This document shows, piece after piece, positions 10,201 to 22,841 of a DNA stretch of 64,000 nucleotides (positions are counted from its first letter, which is position 1; the number at the start of each line of letters is the position of its first letter). The notes under the pieces are model-generated. The model did not search any database and was not told the DNA's origin. It saw only the letters and a program-made list of their open reading frames with translations. The position numbers and the translations under genes are program-made. The DNA is from Pomacea canaliculata (lineage: Eukaryota; Mollusca; Gastropoda; Architaenioglossa; Ampullariidae), in contig NC_037592.1 in NCBI RefSeq assembly GCF_003073045.1, forward strand, positions 9,762,007 through 9,826,006, written 5' to 3'.

Positions 10201-13200
10201 CAGATTCCACAAGTGGAGAGAGATGACTCGAGAAGAATGCATCAGTAATGCAGAAGTCTTTGTCTGGCAGAGAGCCATCAAATTGCCAGATTTCCCACCC
10301 AAAAATGTGTGTAAAAATTATTTATTTTTTATTTCATTGGTTTGCTTTTATAAAGCAGCTCAGAGTTGTATCTTTGATAAAAAGGCTTAGAATACAAAAT
10401 TTATATTTTGGGTGGCTAGATTTAGTTCATGTGCAACACAATTCCACATATCATATATGAAAACCCTCTTTCATTAATAAGCCCTCAAACACCCAAAAGA
10501 TATTCTCAGGAAAATCAAGCTTAACATACTTGTAAGTCCAGTCATTTGAAAAAAAATGTACTGTGGAGAGCTTTCAAGTTATACATAAGAAAAAAATCCA
10601 TGATTTTAGAAGAAACTGTCCAACTGAACATAGAACATTGTTAGCTCTTATTTAAATACTGAACACGGTAAGCATGCAACATTTATCAACCTTATCACTA
10701 GAAACTATTGGCAGCATTTTGGCCTATCGCCGTTTTGTGTGACTATTGTGTGTTTTGCCTCATACCGTTTTGTGTAGCTGTTGTGTGTGTTGACTGCTGA
10801 TGGTAGACATCACACAGGTAACACTGGATACCATTGCCAGTTGTATATAAAGCTCATGCATGTTTTTTAAAGTAGAATACACAATACATACTTAATTTTT
10901 TTTTATCTCCTATATTGTGAATGTATGATCTTCAAAATTTCTATGATTTCATCAAACTTATCATTAGCACAACAAACCTAATTATAAAGATGAGCAGTTT
11001 CATTTACTAGTATTACCTTTTTTTTTAATGTTGTTTAAACCTATTTTTCATGTTAAAAATCCCGTATTGACTTAAAAGATATGTTCCATTCACCACTTAA
11101 CAGGTGATAGAGGAGTTTCTGGTATTTAAAGAAAGAACCCCATTATCTGTACCATGCTGGAGGAGGCCAAACATAGAAGCCATGATGGTATAAATGTTTA
11201 TACTCTGTTATAGACTTAAGCACAGACTGGTGGTGGATTTTTTTTTTTCACAAGAATGTCTCAAACATTATGTGCCAGAAGCATTTTACTGTGATTTACT
11301 GATCTTCCACCACAATAATGTATGTTCGGTGGCTCTGCATCAGTAATTTTGACTGCCTGCTATGAGTGTGCGTATACACACACTCTCTCTCCTCCCTCTA
11401 ACTTTTAACGCTTACAAACAAAAAGGATTAGAGTTTACATGTATTTGTATTTATTAACTAGGCAGCCAGAAGCCAAGAGCACTTATGTTTGTCTAGTGTA
11501 CAATATTGCTTGGCTTACAGGCAGTAGGCAGAAAATACCTTGACTGGCCTCTTACATATGTAGTTGAAAAGACTCTACCTTTAATCACCCTTTGGGATCT
11601 TCTGGATTTGTCTTGCTCTTCTCACTCCTCTAGCCACCACCTCCAACCCCTCAGGTAAGTCACTTTTTCACTTCATTAGGAGAAAATCTTGTTAACATTT
11701 GTGTCACCAAACCAGAAGACAGCCAGTGTTCTTCGTGCTTACGTGAACTTAACTCTGGTGTGATGAATCCTGGTATTTTAAAAATAATTTACACAATATG
11801 TCTCAGATTATAAATCTGTCATAAAATTCTTATGCCTGTGCTTCTATCCATAGCTGAAACACTTATCTCTGGCCTGATAGACGTAAGTTTGTTCTTGTGT
11901 ATGCTAGAACAGTACATTTTATGTACAATTACTTGTACCATAAATTTTGGACCATAAGCTGCGACTTTTTTCCCCAGCTTTAAACCCTGTGGCTTAAACA
12001 GTAATGTGGCTTGTTTCCAGATTTTTCAGATTTCGATTAAATTTTCAATGAGCTCCATAAGTGTCAACTATTACCGTTGTTACCTGTTAACTGTTCACAT
12101 TTTTAAATCAAAGCTGCATACAATTGAAGCATTCAAATCAGTTGCTGAAGCACACACTTTCACCATGCCAAAAACGAGATGAAATGCCTACGATGCACCT
12201 TTCAAGCTGTACATATTTGTGGTTTATAAACAAATGCGGAGTATTTGTGAAAAAAGTAGAGATTTTAACAATTTAGTGGGTGCGGCTTATATACAGGTGC
12301 CAAAATTTATGGCAGATTAATTTGGTTTAATTAAAAAGTGCTGTACATTCCTCCTACCCTCATTTTAAAATGCTCTAAAAATTTCACCCAATTCCTGTTA
12401 CTTCTCTTAATGTGTCTTGATAGTGCTGGTGTGTGCACTACTTTTCACTTGCCCTCCATAGTGAGTTTTTAACAATTACTACACCACTTTACTTTCATAT
12501 TTTTAACTATGCATAGTTTTCTTTAAAATGCATGTATTCACAGAATTCTTAAGAAAAGGACAAGACAACACACTGCCTGCCTGGAAGTGGAATGGTGCAA
12601 TGACAAAGGAGGCAAGTATAAAGTGCATTGCACTAAATTTTAATTTAAGTAGTTCATTACTATTTTTTCTTTAATTAATTTATCTTTAAATCCATCTTCT
12701 CTATTAACTGTACTTGGAATTTTTTTTTTATTACATTTCAGGCCTGGTGAATGAGTCAGGGCAGCTCTTGCAGCTAGTGACTATTGAAGAGCAAATCCTT
12801 TTTGAGAAAGTCTTTCCTGATATGGTTTCTCAATTTTTACAGCCAGCAGAAAAATCCAAATCCAAAAAGAAACATGGTAAGACTTTAAAATCTGTTTTGA
12901 AACTTAGCAAAAAACAGAAGTGGTCAACAAAATTATGTTAAGGTAGAGTTAGGTGATGTTAACAAAGTTGTGCCAAAAATTAAACACTGCTTGATCTCAG
13001 TATAAAAATTTTTTAACAATTTTTTTTCCCCTGCATAACTGACATGATTCTGTGGAGTTTTATGGCCTTTAAAACCCCCATATTGGAAGTTTCAAGAGAT
13101 CTTGGAGGAAAGACTTGTATTTACATTGATAGGGAACTGTTGAAAGATTTTGATCCAAAAATTCTGTTTGCAATGAGGAAAGGGGATTATATTTTTCCCC

Positions 13201-14189
13201 CCTCCCAAATATCTGTTCAAATCAAACAGCATAAAGCTGCAGAGATGAATATTTTAAATATTACTAGAAGAAAGGAAAATATTGTTTGGTTTTTATCTGC
13301 AGGAACACAAAAAATGAAGGAAGAGCTGAAACAAACAGAGTCACTGATGACATTTTTTAAAAACCTCGCCATTTGCAGTGATGAATCTGGGGTTTCAACA
13401 GAGAGTCTAGAACACCAGACTTCACCACAGAGCAAAGCAGAGAAAGAGGAAGCAGAAACCGCTCCCCTTTCTCAAAGGCTAATGAGCAAGTTAAGCAAAA
13501 CTGACTCTAGTGTCCAGTCTCATACTGCCTCTCCAGCTGCCAGCTTGCCACAACTTGATGCATTATGTGCAGATAGATGCTCATATATGAGTGATGGCCA
13601 GTTTGACCTCCAGTTTTCATTTACTTTAACCGACTGTTCCCTAGTAGCTCCCAACCATCTCAACCTCACCACTCAATCTTCAAGTCTTTTTGACTCACCA
13701 ATTCCTGAAAAAAATCAAGCTGTAGATTTAGACAGCTCTCATATTTCAATTTTTTCTTCTGAAGAGTCAGTTTGGGAAAAAGAGGTTATAAGTACATGTT
13801 CACAAAAATCTGCAACTCAGCATGTATTTTACCCAGCATCAGCAAATGACAGCTTTTGTAAACGACAGGAAAAGTTATCTGGATTCGACAGCCCAAAGCA
13901 TGAGTTTCCCCCTTGTAAGCCTATTCATATACTCCATAGTGATGATTTATGTGTTAGTGCTTCTGCAACAAACAATAGTACAACAAGTATGCCTAACTCA
14001 CTTGGCAAAGAAAAGACTCAAAATAACACACCCATGATAGTGGAAGAACCCAGAAAAAAGCCAGAACACTGTGACGAACATCTTCCCTTATTCCAGAGGC
14101 TCAGGCAGCGCCTTCCCAAGGAGACCCAAAATGAGCTTGCAAAGCTAACATCATTTGAGAATCTGGACACCAAAGCATTCCACTTTTAA
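7223..14189 (+). CDS. GEN1: GEN1 Holliday-junction resolvase
   Basis: Eleven coding exons give 707 residues: 7223-7383, 7959-8148, 8848-8937, 9089-9175, 9623-9807, 10204-10306, 11104-11187, 11521-11654, 12544-12611, 12742-12876, 13303-14189. All phases match. It is an XPG/Rad2-family nuclease that cuts Holliday junctions symmetrically in the nucleus. The start MGVTGLW is the conserved GEN1 N-terminus and supplies the nuclease alpha-amino group. Acidic active-site residues are present: D30 (AVDLS), E75 (IIEGE), E135/E137 (QGEAE), D156/D158 (SDDSD), D209 (GCDY), with the helix-hairpin-helix GIPGVGEAWTLK after them. Residues about 345-405 correspond to the GEN1 chromodomain region. The last exon encodes a disordered tail ending in a PLFQRLRQRL motif, like the vertebrate C-terminus. 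The Cys-rich insert of vertebrate GEN1 is missing. Intron 9 (12612-12741) has a GC donor. Confidence 0.95.
7640..7740 (+). repeat. Second copy of LINE 3' untranslated sequence
   Basis: Shares CATGTTCCTGGCAATG, GGATGTGTAT and GCCTTATTGTGATRCCCT with the LINE remnant at about 6930-7000, in the same orientation. It lies in GEN1 intron 1, so two pieces of one LINE family flank the first coding exon. Ends are approximate. Confidence 0.6.
11938..12312. mobile_element. pogo-like deletion derivative, 375 bp
   Basis: Perfect 13-bp terminal inverted repeats (CCATAAATTTTGG ... CCAAAATTTATGG) bound this element in the GEN1 intron 11655-12543. Inside, an ATG-led stretch near 12164 reads MPKTR, a stop, then NAYDAPFKL, which resembles the start of pogo/Tigger-type transposases (MPK..R.YDA.FKLK). 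Most of the transposase is deleted. A TA precedes the left end but the right flank is CA, so the TA duplication is damaged. Confidence 0.75.
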
Positions 14190-17100
14190 AATGAAATACA
14201 GTTTGAACTTTGCTCTTATTTTTTATTTGGTTAGATGCTATTCTTTTTGCTATAGCTATCATCACTAGTTCCATCATGAAGCAGGTTTGACCTTAGTGGT
14301 ATATGGTATCAAGACTGCATTCTCCACAAAAATGTTCAGTCTTAAATTTACTCTTTAAAAAAAACAGAATTTGAGAAGGGACTTTTTTTTAACATTCTAA
14401 ATAGGCCCATGAAGGTCTCTACCACAAAGCTCGAGCCACGTGGCCTCATTAAACCACTTCAAATAGCAAGCTATGCAGCTAAGATAGTAGCTTTCTTGCT
14501 GTGGTGAGGTATAGACACATAGTATACGGTGTCCACAGAGAGGTTTTGGCATAACACTGTTCTTATCTTATGCAGGATTTATTATTTCATATTTCCAATG
14601 CTAAAAAGAAATCCCATCACATAACTGTATATCAGATCTATGCATACCAAACACTAGATTCAGCAAACAAGTTGCTGTGACTTATCGCCATTCACTGGAT
14701 TGATTTTGAGATGATTATTGCTTTTAGAACTATTGTTATCTTGAATTATATTTTCATTATCAAACTATTACCTGATGAACTGTTACTTTTTGTTTGGTTT
14801 TTCACACTTTTTGTTGTCATCCCATTAGAAATGTGTGCATACCTGTGTTTTAAAGAGAAAACCATAAAATATAGATTTTTCTTGGCTCGCTATATCACAT
14901 GATGATCAGAGATCATCTTACAGACAGCATAGCACTAAGTTACATAGAGCAATAATTCAGAATTAAGAGACATGCATAATAATAGAGAATATAGCGCAAT
15001 ATTTCAGCCAAAGGCAAACTCGATGCACTGAACAAGATCACGAAATGGTCGCAAAGATGTAGAACATGTAACCATGACAGGCGCTTTATACTTTGGACAT
15101 TTCCATCATGTAAAGCAGAATGTGTTGGTGTTTGTGATTTTGGTACAGTGGTCCGCTGGCACAATGGTTAGCACCTCCCATCAGTAAAGTGAGGCTTGGC
15201 TGTCTTGGGTTCAACCCCTTTTTCTGGTTGATATCTGTTCAAATCCAGACCATTTGTTAGATCTTAACTAAATTTTGCAGGAGTACCCTATTATCTATCA
15301 AAAGATTCTATCTGGTCTATGAATGTTGGTGTAGAGCATTATTACTTCACTCTTCTTACATCTTACAAATTAACCCAGGTACTGCTGGGTAGGGATACCA
15401 TCACTGTTAAAAGATTCAAGACACCTAGGCAATGCTGGGTAGCCCTGATGGTTATGTCTAGATGTTGATATTGAACAATCGATTTTAACATTAAGTAGCA
15501 ATTGTTATAAAACTTCTATCATAATTTCTTTTAAATGTAGGAGTGGGGTTAGGTCAAGTGGACAAAAAAAAAGTCAACAAATTAAGAATATTTTTATTGA
15601 ACAGCAGTGTTTAAAATGCCACAAAAGTCACTATGTTTGTTATGAAACTAGCAAATCATTCTCAATTTTAAAAAATGAGAACAAAAACTGACAGTATTGT
15701 TCACTTGCTTGAAACCATAGGCACTTCAGAGTTTTTGATAATAATTTCAAATACAGACTGCAATGAGTGACTACTGTAGTAATCACTGTAGATTAATGTA
15801 GTGATTACTGCACACCATCTGGAAGGAAACACAAAGATAACCTGATATATCACAAAGATCCAACTAAAATTTATTGAAGCATGCAGTTAAAATGTTTCCT
15901 ATTTTTCAGCAAATCCATTTTAGCTTTCTTAAACATCTACCATCTAATGTAACAAAAAAGTATACCCTAAAATAAAATTATGAAATTGAGCTAAATGGAA
16001 ATTACAGACCTATAACAGCAAGCACAGACATTTAGCAAAGTAGGCTGCTTGCAAACATCTCAGAATGCACACATCTGGTCACTAGATTTCTAAATATATC
16101 TATCCATCTTCAGAAGAATGTCTCAATTTTATTTTATTTTGTTGAAGAAAAGAGCCAGTGCTTGCTAAATCCTTGGTACATAATATAAGCAAACTGAGAA
16201 ATGTGTAAAAGGTATAAAACTATTGATCATGAATGTGCAAAGTTAAACATGCAAGTCAAAGAATCTGTGCTACAATAACTGACCCCCTTCTTTTTGCTGG
16301 GAAGGGAGAATTCATTTTTTGTGCATTATAATTGGATATAAAATACCGAGAGAAAAAAAGCCTTGCGCATTTGCCTGCACATCTTTGGAAAATTATATGC
16401 AGTGATTCAGTAGCACAGGCTGCTTTTGCCAACTTAAAGGCACACTCCTGTCAATTAGCAAGTTGGGTAAAAATAATAGATGTTGACTTGTTTTCAGTCA
16501 AAATTTTTGAGTTTCAAAAACACTATTTACCTTCATCCATGAGCTGTTTTAGAAATCATTATGATCACAATGATTTTTTTTTTTACAACCCAGAATGGTA
16601 AGTGAAAATATTTCAGAAATTCGTTAAAAGCCCAGTTTGCTGGTTCACATTTCAGCACCTTAAAATTGCTTTTATTGTTGTCTTAAACAATACAAACCTT
16701 AAAGATATTTTAATAGACAACTCTGGTAAATGGCCCATTGGATGATGCTAGTTGTTCAAATGGTTTATATAATACATCATGTACTTTTAAAACCACTAAG
16801 TCATCAAGAAAATGAACAACATATCAGCCAATTTGATACATTCAAATTCTGAACTGTTTTGATTTTAACAAGAGCTGCATGATTGAAAGGGACTATATTG
16901 CATTAAATGAATTGTCACAATCTATTCATCTCGCTAGGATATTATGGCTGGAATTTAAAGCCTTATTTATCACATCCTTGAAACTGTTAACACTGTCACT
17001 GTATTTCTTGACGCTAAAGAAAAATGTATGTTTGCTTCGGTTCCAATTCTTTAAACACCAAATTATGCAGATAGTTACAGCCATTCCAAAGACTGCAAAA

Positions 17101-18579
17101 CAAGAGAGAGGAATACTGATAACAAAAATATAAAAACATTTTTCCAAGAAGTAAAAGTAGGAAAAAGCTATTGTTCAAAACTTCATTGCACAAGTAAAGA
17201 ATGAACATCTTTCTTGCATTCACATTTCAATACAAATGTTATTTGTTATTTGTGTTAAAACAAAATCTTGCTGAAAGGTAATTATTAATACAAATGCTAA
17301 GATTCAATATACTGAAATTCAACACTGCCATCAAGCCCTCAGCAAAGATTTATTTGGCACGTGTTCATGGAAAATGTCAGTGTAAAATTTATGATTTAAA
17401 ACTTGTATCTACAAAAACTGCTTTGATCTGATCAAGACAAGATATGCTGGACAATTATCTTTATCTTCATTTGATCAGAAGACATTTAATGACACACACC
17501 ACTTCTCACACACCAGTATACAGAAAAAAGTGCTTATTTTTAATACATCCACATAAGATATCTTTCCATGTATACGCCATGCTGTAAGTGTTGCAGAAAC
17601 AAGAGAGAAATAAAAAGAGTTAATATTAAAGTCATAAATCAATTTAATGGGAATCTTTTAACTTCTCAGAAATATACAAATTGAACCAACATGAGGAAAA
17701 AGTGGCAATGACTATGTAGTCTTAACTACAAAGTACAGAAATAAGACTTTCAACAAAATGTAGTTTTCTTTCAAGCAAAACTATTTTAATTCTATTCAAT
17801 TCAGCCTATACCCCAAGAGGTTCTTTCAAGTTACCAAAGGTGCAAATACGATCTCTAACATTTTTTCCTGAAGCACCTACAAAGATGCATGAAACAAGAA
17901 ATTATAACTACAATGTGAATTTTTTCTTATGATTATCACAAGTCTCCACCAGCAAGACCTAAAGTCAGCACCAATACCAAAAAAAAATCAAACTGCATTT
18001 TACACCTGAAATGATGCATACTAATACATCTTGCCCCCCAGTTCCTCTCCTACCCCCCAATGTTTCTGCTATTTTCAAAATTTTATCTTCATATGTAAGG
18101 CACAAGTTTATAAAACAAAGAAAGCAACCCAGCAGTTTTGGTAATTCCCAAAAAGACTACCATGCACATTAGTTCCTTCAAAATGTCAGGTTGTATATAT
18201 ACTGTTTTATGTTCATTTTGGCTATGGTAAAACAACTTGATTAACATTCTATGCCGATTTGCTGCATAATTCTGACAATCATTTCATTAATATGCTGTGA
18301 GCTAAGGTCATAACCTTGCATGCAGGACCCTATGTGCTAAAACCATGAAACTCTCACATGGACACTTACATCTTAATTTATAATGCTTCTACAACAGCTG
18401 AATGCCTATTATTATCAATGATTGGGTTGTGCTATCCTAATAGTAATAGCAGCATCTTCAACTGATCAAATACCATACGCACACACGACTAAGCACAAAG
18501 CACACCAACATTTATAAAAAAGTCATATGCACTTTTCTCACATCAACACAATCACCCATTTTCTAGCAACCAAAAAACA
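14190..18579. other. GEN1 / TMED tail-to-tail region, no gene seen
   Basis: About 4.4 kb between the GEN1 stop and the TMED stop, AT-rich with many short open frames that look like noise. It should hold both 3' untranslated regions. A SINE head lies at about 15146-15235. A minus-strand AATAAA at 15593-15598 could end the TMED transcript, which would imply a roughly 3-kb 3' UTR; several nearer AATAAA matches exist, so this is undecided. Confidence 0.5.
15146..15235 (+). mobile_element. tRNA-derived SINE head
   Basis: Has both pol III promoter boxes of a tRNA-derived SINE: A box TGGCACAATGG (15157-15167) and B box GGTTCAACCCC (15208-15218). The start GGTCCGCTGGCACAATGGTTAGC parallels the SINE at 26074 (GGTCCGGTGGCGCAACGG), so both belong to one family. 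I could not place the 3' end or a target duplication; a tail with two GCTGGGTAG blocks near 15385-15440 may belong to it. Confidence 0.7.
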
Positions 18580-21500
18580 TCATGTCTTCTGTTTTAAGCC
18601 TGGCTTTGTTTTGTTGGTGTCACCAAAAAGACTTCGAATCATGATGACCTGTATGAGGCCCACAGTGACCATGACAAATAACTGCACAGCAGACAACACA
18701 TTGACTCGAATGAAATTTGCCTCTGCAATGTTCCGGTCTCGGGCTTCATGTACTTTGATGAGATTCTGAATCTGTATAGACTTGTCAAGGTTTCCTTTAG
18801 CCCGTTCAATGATGCCCTATCAGCAAATATAACATGTTTATTAGAGTCATCATTTTTTCCCACATACAATTGTTCATATCTATAACAAATGAGAAGAATG
18901 GAATTTGTACAAGACCTACACAGTTTTAGTTTGCCTCCACTAGACATCAGCTATACAGGCAGAAAAGACCAAGATAAAAATGATTTTAAAAAAAACAACA
19001 GGAGATTCAATTTTTAAACAAATAGCTGCACGACTGTAAACATGGTGACTTAAATAAACACAAGAAATGAAGTTAATTAACCTGTATACAATTAGATGAA
19101 ATATAAAATAAGACCTAATGCTAATCATCATCGCTAGGATTTCAACCAAACCTTGAATTCTTCCACTGTCAGGTCAACCATACCCACGACCTCTTCATGG
19201 TTTATGTTCCAATCATCATCATCTTCATCATCATCATAGTCTGAGATAATCTCAAAGAACACTACCTTTGGCGACATGCGACTAAAGGTATTGTCAAAGC
19301 AGAACTTATACTCTCCTTCTACATCAGCATTCACTCTGGAAGCAAAAACAATCCACATTTCTAAATTTATTGCAGCCTCATCATTTCCAGACATCATTTG
19401 AAATACCAAGAAATTTCCACATTTTTTTCTAAATGACCAGAATGCAGCAATGTCAGTGAAAGAAGTAAATTTTATAAATAGTTATACAACATAGCTGCTT
19501 AAAAAAGATTTTCAAAAACAGAATATTGACAAAGCAAACTTAGGATACTGATGCTCATCAATTAAAAAAAAAAATCAACTACTCAGATAGTTAAACAATG
19601 TCACAAAAAAAGCTAGTACTTTCTTACAATAAATAAAGTACTAAAGATATAAGTGAATAGGATAAATGGCCACTGATCCACCAGGAGTCATAAAATTTAT
19701 ACATCTTATAAATCAAGCAGTGGGGGGGGGGGGGGGATATTCGTCATTTTCAGACAGACCTTATACATATCCATACCATTTGTTTTTTTTTAATCCTCAC
19801 CAAGGAGTAGTCTTTACATCTCTGGGTAGGTCATCATCTTCAGGTTAATGTATGCTGTTCAAAAGCATATTTGTTTTTCTAATTCTACTATTATTATTAT
19901 GCAGAGATAAATGCACAGAGCTTATATTGTTACTGTAATTTGAGAGGTTAATAATGAGAGACATGATGGAGGTAGGGCAAGTTTAATGGAGGAAACTTAT
20001 CTTCCCTTCATTGCAATTTACTGTGTTCTGCAGTCAGGGTATGGAACATCTTAAAGGATTATCACTGCATTATCTCCCCTTAACTTAAAAAAATGCTAAG
20101 CCCCTCCTCCTTCAACCTCTTACCATTCCCTACATCTGCTGCTCAAAAGCAGCGGTTAACAGGTTAGAAAAAGGGCATCTAGAGTGCACCATGTGCGAAT
20201 GTTTCACTACACCAAGGCCATGCATGTCAGTTACTCATTAAACTTAACTACAATGACAAGATGTGACAATGAATAAAATATGGGATAAATTACTCCAGCT
20301 ACAATGCATATGCTTCTTGTGTGGTTGGATAACGATTTGACAGTAAAATAAATGTGGATTAACTATATAAAGATAAAACATTCAAAACAAGCTGAAATAC
20401 CATGTTTAACCTGAAAAGTAATATAGCAGACGGCTAAAACTTATACAACCTTTTCAATAAATTATTTTATGTTAGACACTCTTTATTTAGACAAGCAAAT
20501 GTCAAATGACAGTTTTCTTCTATGCTGTTTCAAGCATAACTCACATTCCTATTTTGCTATAGACCTTAGCTCTTGAATTCTCTGCCCTGCAATGCATGAC
20601 ACTCCTCTTTTCTCTCATCTTTAAAATCTGACTGAAAACATATTTGTTCAGAAAGTATTACTTGTAAATAAGGCAGTTTGGTATTGTACTGTTTGCCTGA
20701 GTATGTAATGCCTGAAAGGTAGGATGCTTGTTGTTTTATGAATGGTGTACACAGCTGAATGTGTACCTAGTAAAGCAGAATAGGTGACAAACTGATGATG
20801 GTCATTATTATCATTAAATAAAACACAAGTCACAAGTAAAATCAGGCAAAATAAAGACTTAATGTTAATTTTTTACTGACTTCAGAACATTTTCTGTCTT
20901 TCGGGTTTCCATATGCATGATTCGACCATCTGGAGACTGCAAAGTAAAGTCAATATCAAGATCGCCTCCATCAATCACCTGAAAAAAATTTTGCACAACT
21001 GTCATCAATAAATAAAACATTGCAGCACCATTAAAACTGTAGTATTTTAAGGAATACATTATATATTTTTCATGTTAACAATTTTTTCTTTTTTTTAAGA
21101 ATAACAAATACAACATCACCATATGTAGTAGCATTAATCTAAAGCTCACAATTACTGTTGACCATTTTTATAAAACACACACACACAGAAAGGACAACCA
21201 GCTTAAACAAGTTTTGAAAAAATTAAAAGGAAGTTTAAATGGTCACTTTATTTCAAAGATTTCTACACTGTAAAAATTCTTCTCTCCATAATTCTGATCT
21301 ATGAGACTCATACCCAGTCACAATCTGGGCCAAAGCAGTAACAATTTCTTTGGGCTCTATTAGGCTGCTGCAGTGTAGTGCAGCTGCTTTTGCTTTACGT
21401 TTTATCTTTCTTTTTTTTTTTTTTGGGCTTTTCGTGTACTGAAACTCTTCTTTGTTTGAAATGTCATCATTTTCCTGCTGATTTTCTAAACGTTATCATT

Positions 21501-22105
21501 TGTTTTCTAATTTAGGTACCACAATGTAAAGCAAAACTTGTCGGTTTCACGTTTAACAACTCTCCTTGTTTTGCTATCATTCTAAGAGGACGAAGTCAAC
21601 TTGGAATTTTTGTCAAAGAAGTATCTCCTCTAAAATTTCTTGATCATTTAACTTTAATAAGTTAACTATGTTATCCACTGAAAATAATGCGTCAATTAGC
21701 ACATCCCTATATACCCTACAAGTCCCCTCCTCATCAGCTTCATTTTCAGCTACTTTTCAACTATTCATCGGGCGTAAATTACGAGGGATGAGGCACAACA
21801 AGAAATCTTGGGGTTTTGTCGCACTTAAAGGTTTTCAGCTGAGTTTCACTCGAACAACGTGCACAGTGTTATATCTTAATAAGCACTATGTTCTCAACGT
21901 AGTGTGACAATTTCATTTTCAAAGAGTAAAATAATCTCACTTGGTATTCCAGTTCTGCAGACGACTCCCTCTTAATGTGCTGCCAGAAGCACTCCTTTAC
22001 ACCGGCTCTTATTTCTATTGTCAAGTCTATTTCAAAAGTGTGCACGTGACGATAGAAAGTTGTGCAAAAGACAACCGAAACAACTACCAACTTCCATCCC
22101 TCCAT
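18580..22105 (-). CDS. TMED5: TMED1/5-type p24 family cargo receptor
   Basis: Four minus-strand exons, 21941-22105, 20881-20978, 19152-19335 and 18580-18816, encode 227 residues, the usual p24 length; phases agree (0, 2, 0). A signal peptide (about 1-23) precedes a GOLD domain with KECF, LEYQVIDGGDLDIDF and YKFCFDNTFS; C39 and C100 are the expected disulfide pair. A heptad segment with HEARDRNIAEANF (about 168-185) leads to one transmembrane helix (about 190-210) and a short cytosolic tail starting RSLF. p24 proteins cycle between ER and Golgi in COPI/COPII vesicles and sort cargo such as GPI-anchored proteins. The motifs fit the p24-gamma group (TMED1/TMED5); I cannot separate these two, so the symbol is tentative. 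Odd: an Asp/Glu run (DYDDDEDDDDW) in the luminal part, and a tail without a clear KK signal. Confidence 0.9.
19722..19736 (+). repeat. 15-base poly-G tract
   Basis: An uninterrupted run of 15 G in the TMED intron between exons 2 and 3. Such runs are rare in this AT-rich window and are prone to sequencing length error. On the transcribed (minus) strand it is poly-C. Confidence 0.9.
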
Positions 22106-22841
22106 ACTGACACTCGAGTTAAATATAGTAACAGACCTTTGACCTTGGTTCTGCCCTAATCACAAATATGCCGCTTTTTCTATTGTAACATTTATTTATT
22201 TACAAATATGTTCTAATAATATTTTAGAGTAACTCTAACAGCTTAATTACACCGGAGTTCATTTAACAGCGCACATTGTTGTCATGTAAAACGAGGCTAC
22301 TGTTGGCTTCTATTTTGCATATATCAATACGCGAAAACAAATAGTTAAAAAAGAACCATTTTGATAAAGTTTACCATATCATTCTTTTCTTATAATAAAA
22401 ACCGATACAATACTGTGCACTACTTTTGTGAATATTTTTGTTCCCGTAACTCGACGAACCGTTTTCTATATGTTCTTCTCCTTTTTTTTATTTTGCGTCA
22501 GCATGGTCGCTTTAATTACTACGCTCACCTTCACGCAGAGACTAATGCAAATGGCCTGGGAAGTCAGGTGTGTGAAATGAAATATTGAAGTTCATAACAC
22601 TTGTAGTTTAACGTTTTGACTGTTATAATTGTTTAGTGTTTAGTTGATCAAGAAAAAGGTGTATTTGACCATTGCTCTGCCTTCGCAAGGAAAAGATGGG
22701 GGATAGGTCTATTGTGCTGAAATCAGATTCCTTACAGATTGCTTTCTCTTTGCTTCACTGTCCACTGTTCTGTTTTCAGGACTTTTACAACTTCTTGGCA
22801 AAGCTTGTTTTGCACCATGAAGACTACCTAAACACAAAACA
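22106..22841. promoter_or_regulatory. Bidirectional promoter region TMED / BRD10
   Basis: The 736 bases separating the start codons of divergently transcribed TMED (minus) and BRD10 (plus). It should hold both transcription starts and 5' UTRs. I see no strong TATA box placed usefully for either gene and no CpG island; the sequence is AT-rich. A four-codon upstream ORF precedes BRD10 (22817-22831). Confidence 0.6.
22817..22831 (+). promoter_or_regulatory. Candidate upstream ORF of BRD10
   Basis: CACCATGA context starts a four-codon frame (Met-Lys-Thr-Thr-stop) that ends 10 bases before the BRD10 ATG. The Kozak context is good, so if it is in the mRNA it should affect initiation on the main frame. 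Whether the transcript start lies upstream is not visible. Confidence 0.4.

Noticed and set aside
10720..10795. Imperfect tandem repeat CCGTTTTGTGT
   Set aside because: Two diverged units of about 35 bases in a GEN1 intron; too short and decayed to mean anything specific.
13044..13302. Upstream part of the open frame before GEN1 exon 11
   Set aside because: The acceptor TTTATCTGCAG at 13302 gives the exact phase from exon 10; the earlier frame is intronic and has no conserved content.
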